Made by a program: the position numbers and the translations under genes | Part shown: in pieces, positions 40,132-48,078 of the stretch | Layout of the letters: each line of letters begins with the position of its first letter | Position numbering within the stretch: the first letter of the stretch is position 1 | Origin: a virus | Length of the DNA: 50,018 nt | IMG/VR virus record: IMGVR_UViG_3300037507_003276 | Location: 1 to 50,018 of that record | Strand: one strand, 5' to 3' | The notes under the pieces: model-generated | The model's database searches: none | What the model was told of the DNA's origin: nothing | What the model saw: only the letters and a program-made list of their open reading frames with translations

Positions 40132-40588
40132 GGGGGTGTACTGGTTTCGACAGATAGTTGAAACTAAAAGTGCATGTCGAGGTTAATCGATGGCCTCGTA
40201 AAAAATCGATTAAAAAACTAAATGCAGAAGATTTCACTTCTGATCTCTTGGCAGAAGCCGAGAGTATTTTCAACAACGCTGATGAGGTTCTCGCCTCATA
40301 TGCGGATGAAGAGATGCTCTTAGCCGCCTAAGAACCTTGATTCTGGATCCTCTAAAGAATCATTGATAGCAGAGGTTGTTAGATTGTTGGTAGTTCTAAC
40401 GTAACAACAAAATATCAACCGTATGTAGATTGCGATAATGTCTACAGGCAGACTATAAACTCAGTTAGTGTCACTATGCAGCCTAAAGTCTCCGTTACCG
40501 TATGGTGGCTGAAATGCTAAAGACACTCAAACATGTAGACCTTTTAGCCTAGATTATTTGGACAGGAGTTCAACTCTCCTCACCTCCA
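40132..40588 (+). ncRNA. ssrA: tmRNA (transfer-messenger RNA) with long tag frame
   Basis: The ends form an alanine acceptor GGGGGTG/CACCTCC with G3:U70, discriminator A and a T-arm ACAGGAGTTCAACTCTCCT; CCA is not encoded. Pseudoknot 1 (CGAGG/CCTCG with AATCGAT/ATCGATT) aligns with E. coli tmRNA, and 12 nt after it comes the resume codon GCA at 40224. The tag frame runs 35 codons to TAA at 40329, starting AEDFTSDL and ending ADEEMLLAA; ending in LAA is the usual degradation signal. tmRNA rescues stalled ribosomes with host SmpB. Confidence 0.93.
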
Positions 40589-40597
40589 CTTTCAAAA

Positions 40598-40738
40598 TTA
40601 TTTCCAAAGTTTTTTAAAAAAGTTTTTAACTTTATCTAAAACAGAAGTCTTCTTTTTAATTTTCTTTTTAACTGTTTTAATTTCTTTTTCAAGAATAACT
40701 TCTTGATCTCTATATTTTCTATTTTTACTATATTTCAT
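40598..40738 (-). CDS. Small basic protein
   Basis: A 46-residue, lysine-rich frame, 1 nt downstream of the 40740 gene stop (TAATATG) and ending 10 nt from the tmRNA 3' end. No motif recognised; the spacing supports an operon. Confidence 0.55.
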   Translation of the reverse strand: MKYSKNRKYRDQEVILEKEIKTVKKKIKKKTSVLDKVKNFFKKLWK

Positions 40739-40739
40739 A

Positions 40740-41576
40740 TTAGTTTCTATATTTTGCTGTTGATGGTAAAATTTTTTCTTTAATTTTTCTTATTAATTTA
40801 ACTTCTTTTTCTTCATCTTCGACTACAATTTCCTCTTCATCAAATTTTTTATTTGCTGCTATGTTATAAGCTAAAACTAAAGCAATAGCCAAAGGATCGA
40901 ATACAACAATAATAGCAAGTGTGAACCACTTAACAATTGTATTGATATCTGTTCCAAAAAGTTCTGCTGCATATTTGAGTGTTCCAATATCTTTTTGTTT
41001 ACCACTTTGTTTTTGTGCTTCCAGTGTTTGTAAATCAAGGGCTTTTATTTCTTCAAATATTTGATTCATTCTTCCTTTAGATTGTGTAATTTCTTCTCCA
41101 GACTTTTTAATATCTTCATAAACAGGTGCTGCTGATCTACGAGACATTGATGGGAGTCTTTGTTCTTGAGAGAGACGAGATTGATTTAAGGTATCAACAC
41201 GCATTGCCAAAGACTCTAATTCTTTTTCAAGTATCGCTTTTTGCGATACCAAAAATTCTTGTTGTGTTTCTGCTTGAGAATATTCTATAAGACTTGTTTG
41301 ATAAGCTGATGTCAAAAATCCAAATATACCCATTGATGTAATTCCCATCAGAGTTAAAATGGCAACAAGAATATAAGTTTTTAACAACAGATTAGTCTTG
41401 TGCCAGTATCGGTAAAGAAAACTTGTTGCTACAAGCTTACCGACTTCCAAAGCTCCTGCCATGACAAGAACAGAAATAAATGCTCCTGCATAGAGTGTAG
41501 CAATACCATAAACAGAAAAATATGCTGCCACACCAGCAATAATAAATGCGGTTAAAGCTAAAATACCTACGAACAT
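40740..41576 (-). CDS. Multispan membrane protein with coiled coil
   Basis: The 278 residues have three or four transmembrane helices in the first 95 residues, a coiled coil (about 100-200), and another hydrophobic helix near 220-245, with a charged C-terminus. Proteins of this layout are common in large phages. Function unknown. An ATAAATAGTAA box precedes it. Confidence 0.75.
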   Translation of the reverse strand: MFVGILALTAFIIAGVAAYFSVYGIATLYAGAFISVLVMAGALEVGKLVATSFLYRYWHKTNLLLKTYILVAILTLMGITSMGIFGFLTSAYQTSLIEYSQAETQQEFLVSQKAILEKELESLAMRVDTLNQSRLSQEQRLPSMSRRSAAPVYEDIKKSGEEITQSKGRMNQIFEEIKALDLQTLEAQKQSGKQKDIGTLKYAAELFGTDINTIVKWFTLAIIVVFDPLAIALVLAYNIAANKKFDEEEIVVEDEEKEVKLIRKIKEKILPSTAKYRN

Positions 41577-41584
41577 AACTATTA

Positions 41585-42250
41585 CTATTTATCTAAACTT
41601 TTTAAAGTTATGTTACCTTTATTACTTATTTTACAGTATGTAACTGGTAGATCACACTGAGAACCTAAATTAACACATTCTATTCCATTGACGTTTTTAT
41701 GCTCTGGCATGTGGGTATGTCCAAATACAACCACATCACAATTTAAATCTTTTCCGTGATTAGCTACTCTTTCCATAACTTTATCAGCAGATGATCTCCA
41801 AGTTTTAATTTTCTTTTTTAATTTTCTTGTAAACTTTTGGGTCTTATCTATTTTTTGTAAAAAATAATAAATTCCCGATGCGATTTCAGTTAACAATGGT
41901 CTTAATTGAATTATATAATCCCATTTATCCCCATGAACAAAATAAAACTTTTTACCACCAATCTTTTCAATGTGTTCCAATTTAAAATCAAAACCAAGCA
42001 AAGCACTTACGGTTTCCAAACTTTTATCGTGATTTCCTTTAATGAAAATGCACTCTTTAGTTTTGGATATTTTCCTCAAGGCAGATAAAACTTTCCATTG
42101 TTTTTTACAAAGTCTATGAATGTTATAAGAATCTAAAAGATCACCACAAATTATAAGTTTATCGTACTCGCAATCTTCTAATATTTTTAATGTCAATTCT
42201 GCCTGACATATTGGACTTCCTAAATGAATATCTGATAAACAGAGAATCAT
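41585..42250 (-). CDS. Metallophosphoesterase (LpxH/YfcE-like)
   Basis: The 221-residue protein shows the complete set of motifs: LSDIHLG, CGDLLDS, KGNHDKS, VHGDKWD and GHTHMPE. It resembles UDP-2,3-diacylglucosamine pyrophosphatase-type enzymes, but the substrate is unproved. Confidence 0.87.
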   Translation of the reverse strand: MILCLSDIHLGSPICQAELTLKILEDCEYDKLIICGDLLDSYNIHRLCKKQWKVLSALRKISKTKECIFIKGNHDKSLETVSALLGFDFKLEHIEKIGGKKFYFVHGDKWDYIIQLRPLLTEIASGIYYFLQKIDKTQKFTRKLKKKIKTWRSSADKVMERVANHGKDLNCDVVVFGHTHMPEHKNVNGIECVNLGSQCDLPVTYCKISNKGNITLKSLDK

Positions 42251-42261
42251 AAAAAAGTAAA

Positions 42262-44004
42262 TTATCTACTAATCTCTTCCCAATCCATTGAAGCAAACAT
42301 ACCAGCATTATTAGTGGCATCTGATGCAGCAACCAAAGTTAATTCAAAAGGAGTCTTCGTTAAATTGTTTCGTTCTAATTGAAATTTAAACAAAGCTTCT
42401 TTAAGAATATCCAAATTCGGAGAACCTTGATTAGAAGCATTTATGAAACCACTTGCTAAAATTCTTCCACCCGCATAGCTTGTTCCTGTAATATTATATT
42501 GCACTGCACTATCAACTCCAGCATCAACCCAACTTCCTCCTGATGTATCTCCGCTTGCTTTTACTTGCCAGTTGTAGTTGATGTTATTTCCTTTTCCTAA
42601 AATTGATAAAGCCGTTAAAATAATAATTGCATCGAGTCTATCTGGAGTTGTTTTTAATTTAATTGAAATTATCGGATAATATGTATTTGTAGCCGCAAAG
42701 GTTCTTGCTGCATTAATTGGAATAGATACTGCCTGTTGCAAACCTCTCAATTCATAACCACCTTCTGATATTACAGTGGAACATACTTGTTTTAGTGTTT
42801 TAGTACCACCTGTTGTAGTTCCTTTATTAACAATCTCATATCTCAGAGGCAAAGATGCTGTAGTAATATAAGTTGAAGCAATTCTGTTAGCATGGTGAAA
42901 TGAATGACAAACAATAAATTTACCATCGATAACAAACCCAGTTCTTACCGTTCCTAAACCAAGCCATTCAATATCCATCCACAAAATTTGTGCTTTTGTA
43001 ATATCTAAAGTAAATCCAGAAGGTCCAGTTCCATCTAATCTGTCACCATTCCAAGCTGATTTAGGTACTATAGTTTCTGAAGAAGGAGAACCGTTAACTA
43101 AAGTTCTTTCAACAAAGCTCATTACACCATCATCTAGTTGAAAATAGATACCATTATCTTGTCCAAAATAACCTACTCTTTGTCTTAAATTATTTGTAGA
43201 AGGAGCCATGACAAAGGTGTTCATGACTAACAATGACTTACCCGGTTGATAGGAAAACACTTTTGTTGTTTCTCTTATTGCACTAGCCCCTGACGTATTG
43301 GTGACATTTAACTCCATTAATCCCTGTAATTCGTTGAATGAAACCGAACCATTATTTGCTGATAATGTAGACCATAAATTATTATCTCTATATCTATGAC
43401 TTGAATCAAATAAAGTCATGGGAGAAGATGTTCTTAATCTTCCAAAGGCATCAAGTTGAGTAGGTTCTTGGGATGTAGTAACTTGTGTAACGGGATTTAA
43501 AACAGTAACTGAACCAGAAATAGGTAAAGTTTGAGTTGTACTAATTGCTACTGTGTTTGTTATATTAGCATTAACTGCTGTAATTGGATTTAAAACAGTA
43601 ATACCTGTTAATTGATTTGTAAGAGAAACTGCACTAATACCATTGGTTACAAATACATTTAATGCACTATTGGTAACGTATGCAAGATTTCCATTTTTAT
43701 CACCAATGGTGATATCATCAACAGAAGATTCTAAATCTTGGGATAAAACTCTTAATGCGTTTAATCCATCAGATGTTGTTACATCGGCTCTTAAATTTGA
43801 ATTCCAATCTTTGATTTCGACTGCACCGATATCAACATTTCCAGCAGAAAGTGCTACTGTAAAATCATCAAAGTTTGTGATATAAGATGCTTGTGCAAAC
43901 AAATCTCTATTTGCATCATTTTTTACCTCAATCCAAGAATTGTTATAACCTACATTACAATTAAACGGTTCAGTTGATAAAACATTAGAAAGAGTATATG
44001 CCAT
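42262..44004 (-). CDS. Large structural protein (probable tail fibre or baseplate component)
   Basis: The 580-residue protein is beta-rich with repeated TVLNPITAV/TVLNPVTQV segments (near 133-172), a middle lectin-like region and a compact C-terminus. It has the look of receptor-binding or neck-fibre proteins of T4-like phages. A TATAAGTATATG box lies before its start, as for other late genes. The exact virion position is unknown. Confidence 0.65.
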   Translation of the reverse strand: MAYTLSNVLSTEPFNCNVGYNNSWIEVKNDANRDLFAQASYITNFDDFTVALSAGNVDIGAVEIKDWNSNLRADVTTSDGLNALRVLSQDLESSVDDITIGDKNGNLAYVTNSALNVFVTNGISAVSLTNQLTGITVLNPITAVNANITNTVAISTTQTLPISGSVTVLNPVTQVTTSQEPTQLDAFGRLRTSSPMTLFDSSHRYRDNNLWSTLSANNGSVSFNELQGLMELNVTNTSGASAIRETTKVFSYQPGKSLLVMNTFVMAPSTNNLRQRVGYFGQDNGIYFQLDDGVMSFVERTLVNGSPSSETIVPKSAWNGDRLDGTGPSGFTLDITKAQILWMDIEWLGLGTVRTGFVIDGKFIVCHSFHHANRIASTYITTASLPLRYEIVNKGTTTGGTKTLKQVCSTVISEGGYELRGLQQAVSIPINAARTFAATNTYYPIISIKLKTTPDRLDAIIILTALSILGKGNNINYNWQVKASGDTSGGSWVDAGVDSAVQYNITGTSYAGGRILASGFINASNQGSPNLDILKEALFKFQLERNNLTKTPFELTLVAASDATNNAGMFASMDWEEISR

Positions 44005-44019
44005 TCACATATACTTATA

Positions 44020-44961
44020 TTATTTGATACTAATATATTCAGTTTGATTAAAACAACTCAAATCTTTTCCACCCGCATAACTGATAGAGCTTTGGAGTGC
44101 TTGGGTCATTTCACGCAATCTTTCTTCCAAAGATTTATGAGGCTCCAAATCCAAGATTGTTCCTTCGATATGGTTATCATGTCCTTTGTTGTAAGCACTG
44201 GCAGATCCATAATAAACTTTTCTACCATTCACAACCAATGCAGGGGAATCATCACAGGCAGCAAACATAGATCCTGCCATAACCCAATCTGCACCAGCAA
44301 CTAATGCCTTGGCAATATCTCCATAATGATTGATTCCACCATCACCAAACATTGGTTTATTAGCAAACTTTGCACATTCAATGAGCGCAGTAAACATGGG
44401 AACATGAAAGCCTGTTTGGAATTTTGTCGTGCAAGCCTTGCCAGGTCCAATGCCAATGCGAGTAGCATCTGCTCCAGCATCCTCCAAATAACGGACACCA
44501 CTTGGTGTTGTTACGTTTCCTGCAATAATAAAAACATTGGGAAAAATATTACGAATTTTATCAATCGTTTTTTTAACTTTGATATGATGTCCATGAGCAA
44601 CATCAATCGTAATGTAATCTAATCTCCAACCATTCTTGTGAATTTCAACAAGTTCATCTTCGGAGTCTTGGTTTACGCCTGTACTGATACTGACAAATTT
44701 ATAACCTTCTTCGTTTGCTTTTTTGACAAAAGGAACTGTCACCGAATCAAAACGGTGCATCATATAAAAGTAACCGTTGTCGCTCAACCATTTACACCAG
44801 TCAGCATGAATTACTGTCTTCATGTTTGATGGAACAACTGGTAATTTAAATTTATGATTACCCAATTGAATTGAAGTGTCAGCAAGTTTTCTCGATTCCA
44901 GTTCAGAATATTTTGGAATCAAATAAACATCATCATAATTAAGAGCGGTATATTTCAACAT
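44020..44961 (-). CDS. guaC: GMP reductase
   Basis: The 313-residue protein matches the Bacillus-type GuaC along its length: NYDDVYLIPK, the VVPSNM motif, NNYFYIMHR-like YFYMMHR, VAHGHH, GNVTTPSG, GIGPGKACTTK with catalytic Cys177, and SSISYAGG. It reduces GMP to IMP with NADPH. It lacks CBS domains, unlike most IMP dehydrogenases. With the PurA-like gene it would divert guanine to adenine nucleotides. Confidence 0.9.
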   Translation of the reverse strand: MLKYTALNYDDVYLIPKYSELESRKLADTSIQLGNHKFKLPVVPSNMKTVIHADWCKWLSDNGYFYMMHRFDSVTVPFVKKANEEGYKFVSISTGVNQDSEDELVEIHKNGWRLDYITIDVAHGHHIKVKKTIDKIRNIFPNVFIIAGNVTTPSGVRYLEDAGADATRIGIGPGKACTTKFQTGFHVPMFTALIECAKFANKPMFGDGGINHYGDIAKALVAGADWVMAGSMFAACDDSPALVVNGRKVYYGSASAYNKGHDNHIEGTILDLEPHKSLEERLREMTQALQSSISYAGGKDLSCFNQTEYISIK

Positions 44962-44969
44962 ACAAAAAC

Positions 44970-44998
44970 ATTGTATAATATATTCGCTTATTTGTCAA
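44970..44998 (-). promoter_or_regulatory. Strong sigma70-like promoter for guaC
   Basis: TTGACA, 17 nt and TACAAT on the minus strand, 8 nt before the guaC ATG. Confidence 0.65.
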
Positions 44999-45203
44999 TT
45001 TTTTTGATTACTTGAATGGTAAAAATTTTATTTTTCAAACTACCACAACTGAAAACTTTACCCATGTATTTTTGGTTTTCATATTGAAAACGAATACTGT
45101 CAGTTTCATCAATCGGCAAATCTGAATTTGCTTGATTGTATTCTTCCAAGTCAAAATAAAAAATGTTGTTCTCTAGAACAACATACTCATCCAATTTAAT
45201 CAT
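44988..45203 (-). CDS. Hypothetical protein
   Basis: A 71-residue acidic protein with no recognised family. Its end overlaps the guaC promoter; its start overlaps the 45196 gene by 8 nt. Confidence 0.6.
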   Translation of the reverse strand: MIKLDEYVVLENNIFYFDLEEYNQANSDLPIDETDSIRFQYENQKYMGKVFSCGSLKNKIFTIQVIKKIDK

Positions 45204-45408
45204 TCTTTTTTTCTATAAGATTGAATCGTTCCGCAGCATTACATGCACAGTAAATGAAAAAATGATAGATAAACAACATAAACAAAACACTTCCACTCAA
45301 GAGAACAAACGGCCACCATAATGATTGTCCTTCGGTTACTTTTTCAACAACCAAACTGGCAAACCCGACAACAAAAGTAGAAAATGCTATATATTTTGTT
45401 AACAACAT
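45196..45408 (-). CDS. Small two-span membrane protein
   Basis: Two hydrophobic helices (about residues 3-22 and 31-52) in 70 residues, ending in a charged tail. A GTAAGTATAAAA box lies upstream. Function unknown. Confidence 0.65.
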   Translation of the reverse strand: MLLTKYIAFSTFVVGFASLVVEKVTEGQSLWWPFVLLSGSVLFMLFIYHFFIYCACNAAERFNLIEKKND

Positions 45409-45433
45409 GTGGTGTTATTTTTTATACTTACAA

Positions 45434-45565
45434 TTATTTACTATCAGATCCTTCTTTTTGTAAATTTTTTCTGATAACCTCTGCTTCAGCTAACATTTTT
45501 TTAATTCCTTCTTTGATTTCTAGATCCATTTGTTTTTTAAGTTCTTTTTTTTCTTGATCAGTCAT
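45434..45565 (-). CDS. Small helical protein
   Basis: The start at 45565 is preferred over a longer frame because a promoter, TTGATT-16-TATATT, ends 7 nt before this ATG, and the longer frame runs into the divergent 45600 gene. The 43-residue peptide is charged and helical. Function unknown. Confidence 0.6.
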   Translation of the reverse strand: MTDQEKKELKKQMDLEIKEGIKKMLAEAEVIRKNLQKEGSDSK

Positions 45566-45599
45566 GTAAATAAATATACACACAATTTTAAAATAATCA

Positions 45600-46286
45600 A
45601 TGAATTCTTTAAACGATTTAATCTGGACCAAAAACGAAAAAATAATTCCATCAATAAAAAGAAAACTTTTGGAAATTGCTGATTGGGTAACAAAAGACTT
45701 GGAAGATATGGTGGAAATTAAAGACATTTATTTTACAGGATCTTTGGCCACCTACAAATGGACACCAACCAGTGATGTTGATTTGCATATTATCATTGAT
45801 GTAAAAGAAAAAATTTGTGACGAGCCTGTGGAAGAATATTTGGAATTGAAATCAAAACTTTTCAATAAAGAACATAACATTTTTATCAAAGGTTACAAAG
45901 TCGAAGTTAACATGAAAGACAAAGAAACCAAATTAAAGGGTAAAGGAATTTATGATTTGCTCAAAGACAATTGGGTTATTCAACCTACCAAAGTAACTCG
46001 CACAGTTAAAGACCCTGATGTCATTAAAAAAGCTGATAAGTTCAAACAAAAAATAGATTTGGTTGTTACCCAAAAAAGAAGTTTGGATGATGTTGAAAGT
46101 CTCAAAAAAGAAATTAAAAAAATGAGAGTAGACGGACTTCAAAAAGAAGGAGAATATTCAGTTGGAAATTTAGCTTTTAAGGTACTGAGAAACTCCGGTT
46201 ATTTGGGGAAAATTTTTGACTACAAAGCAAAACTAATAGACGATAGTTTGTCTCTTGAGAGTTTTAGAACTTTCTTTACTCACTGA
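45600..46286 (+). CDS. Nucleotidyltransferase-fold protein
   Basis: The 228-residue protein has the polymerase-beta type motif FTGSLATYKWTPTSDVDLHIII near residues 45-66 (GS followed by DxD) and a KVEVNM strand with the third carboxylate position. The family transfers nucleotides to proteins, drugs or RNA, and homologues occur in T4-like phages. The target is unknown. Confidence 0.78.
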   Translation: MNSLNDLIWTKNEKIIPSIKRKLLEIADWVTKDLEDMVEIKDIYFTGSLATYKWTPTSDVDLHIIIDVKEKICDEPVEEYLELKSKLFNKEHNIFIKGYKVEVNMKDKETKLKGKGIYDLLKDNWVIQPTKVTRTVKDPDVIKKADKFKQKIDLVVTQKRSLDDVESLKKEIKKMRVDGLQKEGEYSVGNLAFKVLRNSGYLGKIFDYKAKLIDDSLSLESFRTFFTH

Positions 46287-46382
46287 TTTTTTTGTTTTTT
46301 TCTTTTTCCAAACAATCAAATCAAAATTACTTTTGAATTGATTGGAAAAACAATTACGAGGTTTATCGCCCTTTCCTGCCAT
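46233..46382 (-). CDS. Small conserved phage protein (AGKGDKPR type)
   Basis: The start at 46382 gives MAGKGDKPRN, a recurring N-terminus of small T4-like phage proteins; the longer frame is not supported. The 49-residue protein is basic. Its end overlaps the convergent nucleotidyltransferase gene by 54 nt. Confidence 0.65.
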   Translation of the reverse strand: MAGKGDKPRNCFSNQFKSNFDLIVWKKKKTKKSVSKESSKTLKRQTIVY

Positions 46383-46704
46383 TGGATTTTTTCTTGGTTG
46401 GTTTTTTTGTTTTGATTTTTTTATTGAAGAACTCTTCCAATTCTTCTTCATCGACCTTGTTACTCACAGGTTGAGCATCATAAAAGTTGGCAATTTGTAA
46501 ACCTTCGGAAATCAAAAAGTTGATACGGTCACGGACAGCACCAACCTTGCAAGGACAAATACTGGGATTGACTAATTTTCTCAGTTCCAACAAAATATTT
46601 TCGATATCATTTTCTGAACCATTATAGTAATCGGCTTCGATCAAAGTTTTATCGGAAGCACATTTGAATTTGTTATAGATTTTGGAAAAAATGTTCATGT
46701 CCAT
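46363..46704 (-). CDS. Hypothetical protein
   Basis: A 113-residue protein with an acidic helical body and a lysine-rich tail. A promoter (TTGACA-16-TAAAGT) lies directly upstream; Met3 fits the observed 6-nt -10 to ATG spacing better than Met1. Confidence 0.65.
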   Translation of the reverse strand: MDMNIFSKIYNKFKCASDKTLIEADYYNGSENDIENILLELRKLVNPSICPCKVGAVRDRINFLISEGLQIANFYDAQPVSNKVDEEELEEFFNKKIKTKKPTKKKSNGRKGR

Positions 46705-46732
46705 ACTTTACTATGGATTCAGAAATTGTCAA

Positions 46733-47203
46733 TTAAAATTCTACAATACACTTTTCTGGAACGATATTCAAATCTTTATCCACGAAAAGTTTTATACTTG
46801 TGGGATAAAATTGTTTACCTTCCAGATGTGATGTTTCAAATTGGGCATCTGATAAATCTGTTTCAGGCATTTCTTTGATTACCTTTTCTTCGAACTCTTC
46901 GTCCATTACCGTGAACTTGAAAGGCAAGAGTTTAAAACCATAGGCATACATATTCTTAATGCCGTATTTGCGGTATTCTATTTCAATCTTGTATTTGATG
47001 GTTACTTCATCATTTTTTTTGTCAATCACAATGCTGTCATTTTGAACATTGAGATGGGAAAGATCTTTTACTTCTTGGCTATCGGTATCGATATAATCGA
47101 CATCAACAGGAGAAATAAATTCCATGTCTTCAACTCCTTCTTTGACCAATCCTTTGACCTTGTTGTAACAGGTTTCCAATAACATTGCATCTTTGTTTCT
47201 CAT
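46733..47203 (-). CDS. Likely virion protein with N-terminal module
   Basis: The 156 residues start MRNKDAMLLETCYNKVKG, a variant of the shared leader, and continue as a beta-rich, acidic protein. A GTAAATTA stretch precedes the ATG. Structural role inferred from the leader. Confidence 0.72.
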   Translation of the reverse strand: MRNKDAMLLETCYNKVKGLVKEGVEDMEFISPVDVDYIDTDSQEVKDLSHLNVQNDSIVIDKKNDEVTIKYKIEIEYRKYGIKNMYAYGFKLLPFKFTVMDEEFEEKVIKEMPETDLSDAQFETSHLEGKQFYPTSIKLFVDKDLNIVPEKCIVEF

Positions 47204-47206
47204 ATA

Positions 47207-47365
47207 TTAATTTACTCCTGACCCATCTCCTGCATTGGTTTCCGATGGAAAAGTATGATAAAAGCCAATTGGTCCAACCATATAGGTTCCCCTTTTTTTA
47301 CTCTTATATTTCTTTTTTCTTTTCTTCTTTTCCAAAAGATATTCTTTAAAGGAAATTTTTTTCAT
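47207..47365 (-). CDS. Small basic hypothetical protein
   Basis: A 52-residue frame with a lysine-rich first half and a glycine-containing tail, 3 nt upstream of the next gene. It has a GTAAATATAAAA box before its ATG. Family unknown. Confidence 0.6.
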   Translation of the reverse strand: MKKISFKEYLLEKKKRKKKYKSKKRGTYMVGPIGFYHTFPSETNAGDGSGVN

Positions 47366-47396
47366 GTGTATTTTATATTTACCCTAAAATAAATGT

Positions 47397-47424
47397 TTGA
47401 CAAATATATAATTTAGTGTAAATT
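47397..47424 (+). promoter_or_regulatory. Sigma70-like promoter for the 47434 gene
   Basis: TTGACA, 16 nt and TAAATT, with 9 nt to the ATG. Confidence 0.55.
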
Positions 47425-47433
47425 TATTACTCT

Positions 47434-47631
47434 ATGAGTACAGAAAACAACCAACTCGAAAACGAAATCAAAGCTGCCAAAGAAGCAATCGAAGCAGTCC
47501 TCAAGGAACACGGTGTCACCTTGCTCCCTGTAGTTGTTCACCAAGGCAACAGAACCTTCTCCCACATCGATGTGGTTAAGGTTCCTGCTGAACAAGCTGC
47601 TGCTCCAGTTGTTTCCCAAGACCAAGCCTAA
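47434..47631 (+). CDS. Small acidic hypothetical protein
   Basis: The 65-residue protein has an N-terminal helix (residues 5-25) and a short beta part. Its GC content and codons are higher in C and G than upstream genes, marking the start of the GC-richer right end. Function unknown. Confidence 0.7.
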   Translation: MSTENNQLENEIKAAKEAIEAVLKEHGVTLLPVVVHQGNRTFSHIDVVKVPAEQAAAPVVSQDQA

Positions 47632-48026
47632 TTCTTCTTAAGAAGAGGGTATAGGTCACGAACAGCCTTTGATAAATTATATTCGGACATCCTTTTAAGG
47701 GGTATCCATTTATAATCAGCGTGTTCGAAAGATAAACTAGGGACAAAGGGTTCCGAAATTCTCATGATGAATGAGAAACAAGAACCCTTTGTCTCTCTTT
47801 TTGTATATTTGATCATGTTCACAACTTCCCCCTTGGGAAGAAAACCAATCTCTTCCTTACATTCTCTTTGGGCTGTTTGATAAGGAGTTTCTCCTTTTTC
47901 CGAATGACCTCCAACCAAACTCCATTTCTTGTTATGCTTTTGTAGTAACAAGGTTTGATTGTCTGGTGTCAAAAATAAAAACCCGGCACCCTCATACTTT
48001 TTACTGACAAAATCGGAAAAGTTCAT
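47628..48026 (-). CDS. NUDIX hydrolase
   Basis: The 132 residues contain the full Nudix box GGHSEKGETPYQTAQRECKE followed by EIGF (GX5EX7REUXEEXGU). The family hydrolyses nucleoside diphosphates linked to other groups, such as oxidised dNTPs, NAD or RNA caps. It overlaps the 47434 gene convergently by 4 nt. Confidence 0.9.
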   Translation of the reverse strand: MNFSDFVSKKYEGAGFLFLTPDNQTLLLQKHNKKWSLVGGHSEKGETPYQTAQRECKEEIGFLPKGEVVNMIKYTKRETKGSCFSFIMRISEPFVPSLSFEHADYKWIPLKRMSEYNLSKAVRDLYPLLKKN

Positions 48027-48043
48027 TCGCCTTATTATTTATA

Positions 48044-48071
48044 TTGCTTTTAGAAAATTTTTTGGTATATT
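48044..48071 (+). promoter_or_regulatory. Promoter for the NUMOD4/HNH gene
   Basis: TTGCTT, 16 nt and TATATT, then 7 nt to the 48079 ATG. Confidence 0.5.
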
Positions 48072-48078
48072 AAATAAT

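Noticed and set aside
47413-47625. 70-residue minus-strand frame
   Set aside because: It mirrors the 47434 gene, which has a promoter and sensible composition.
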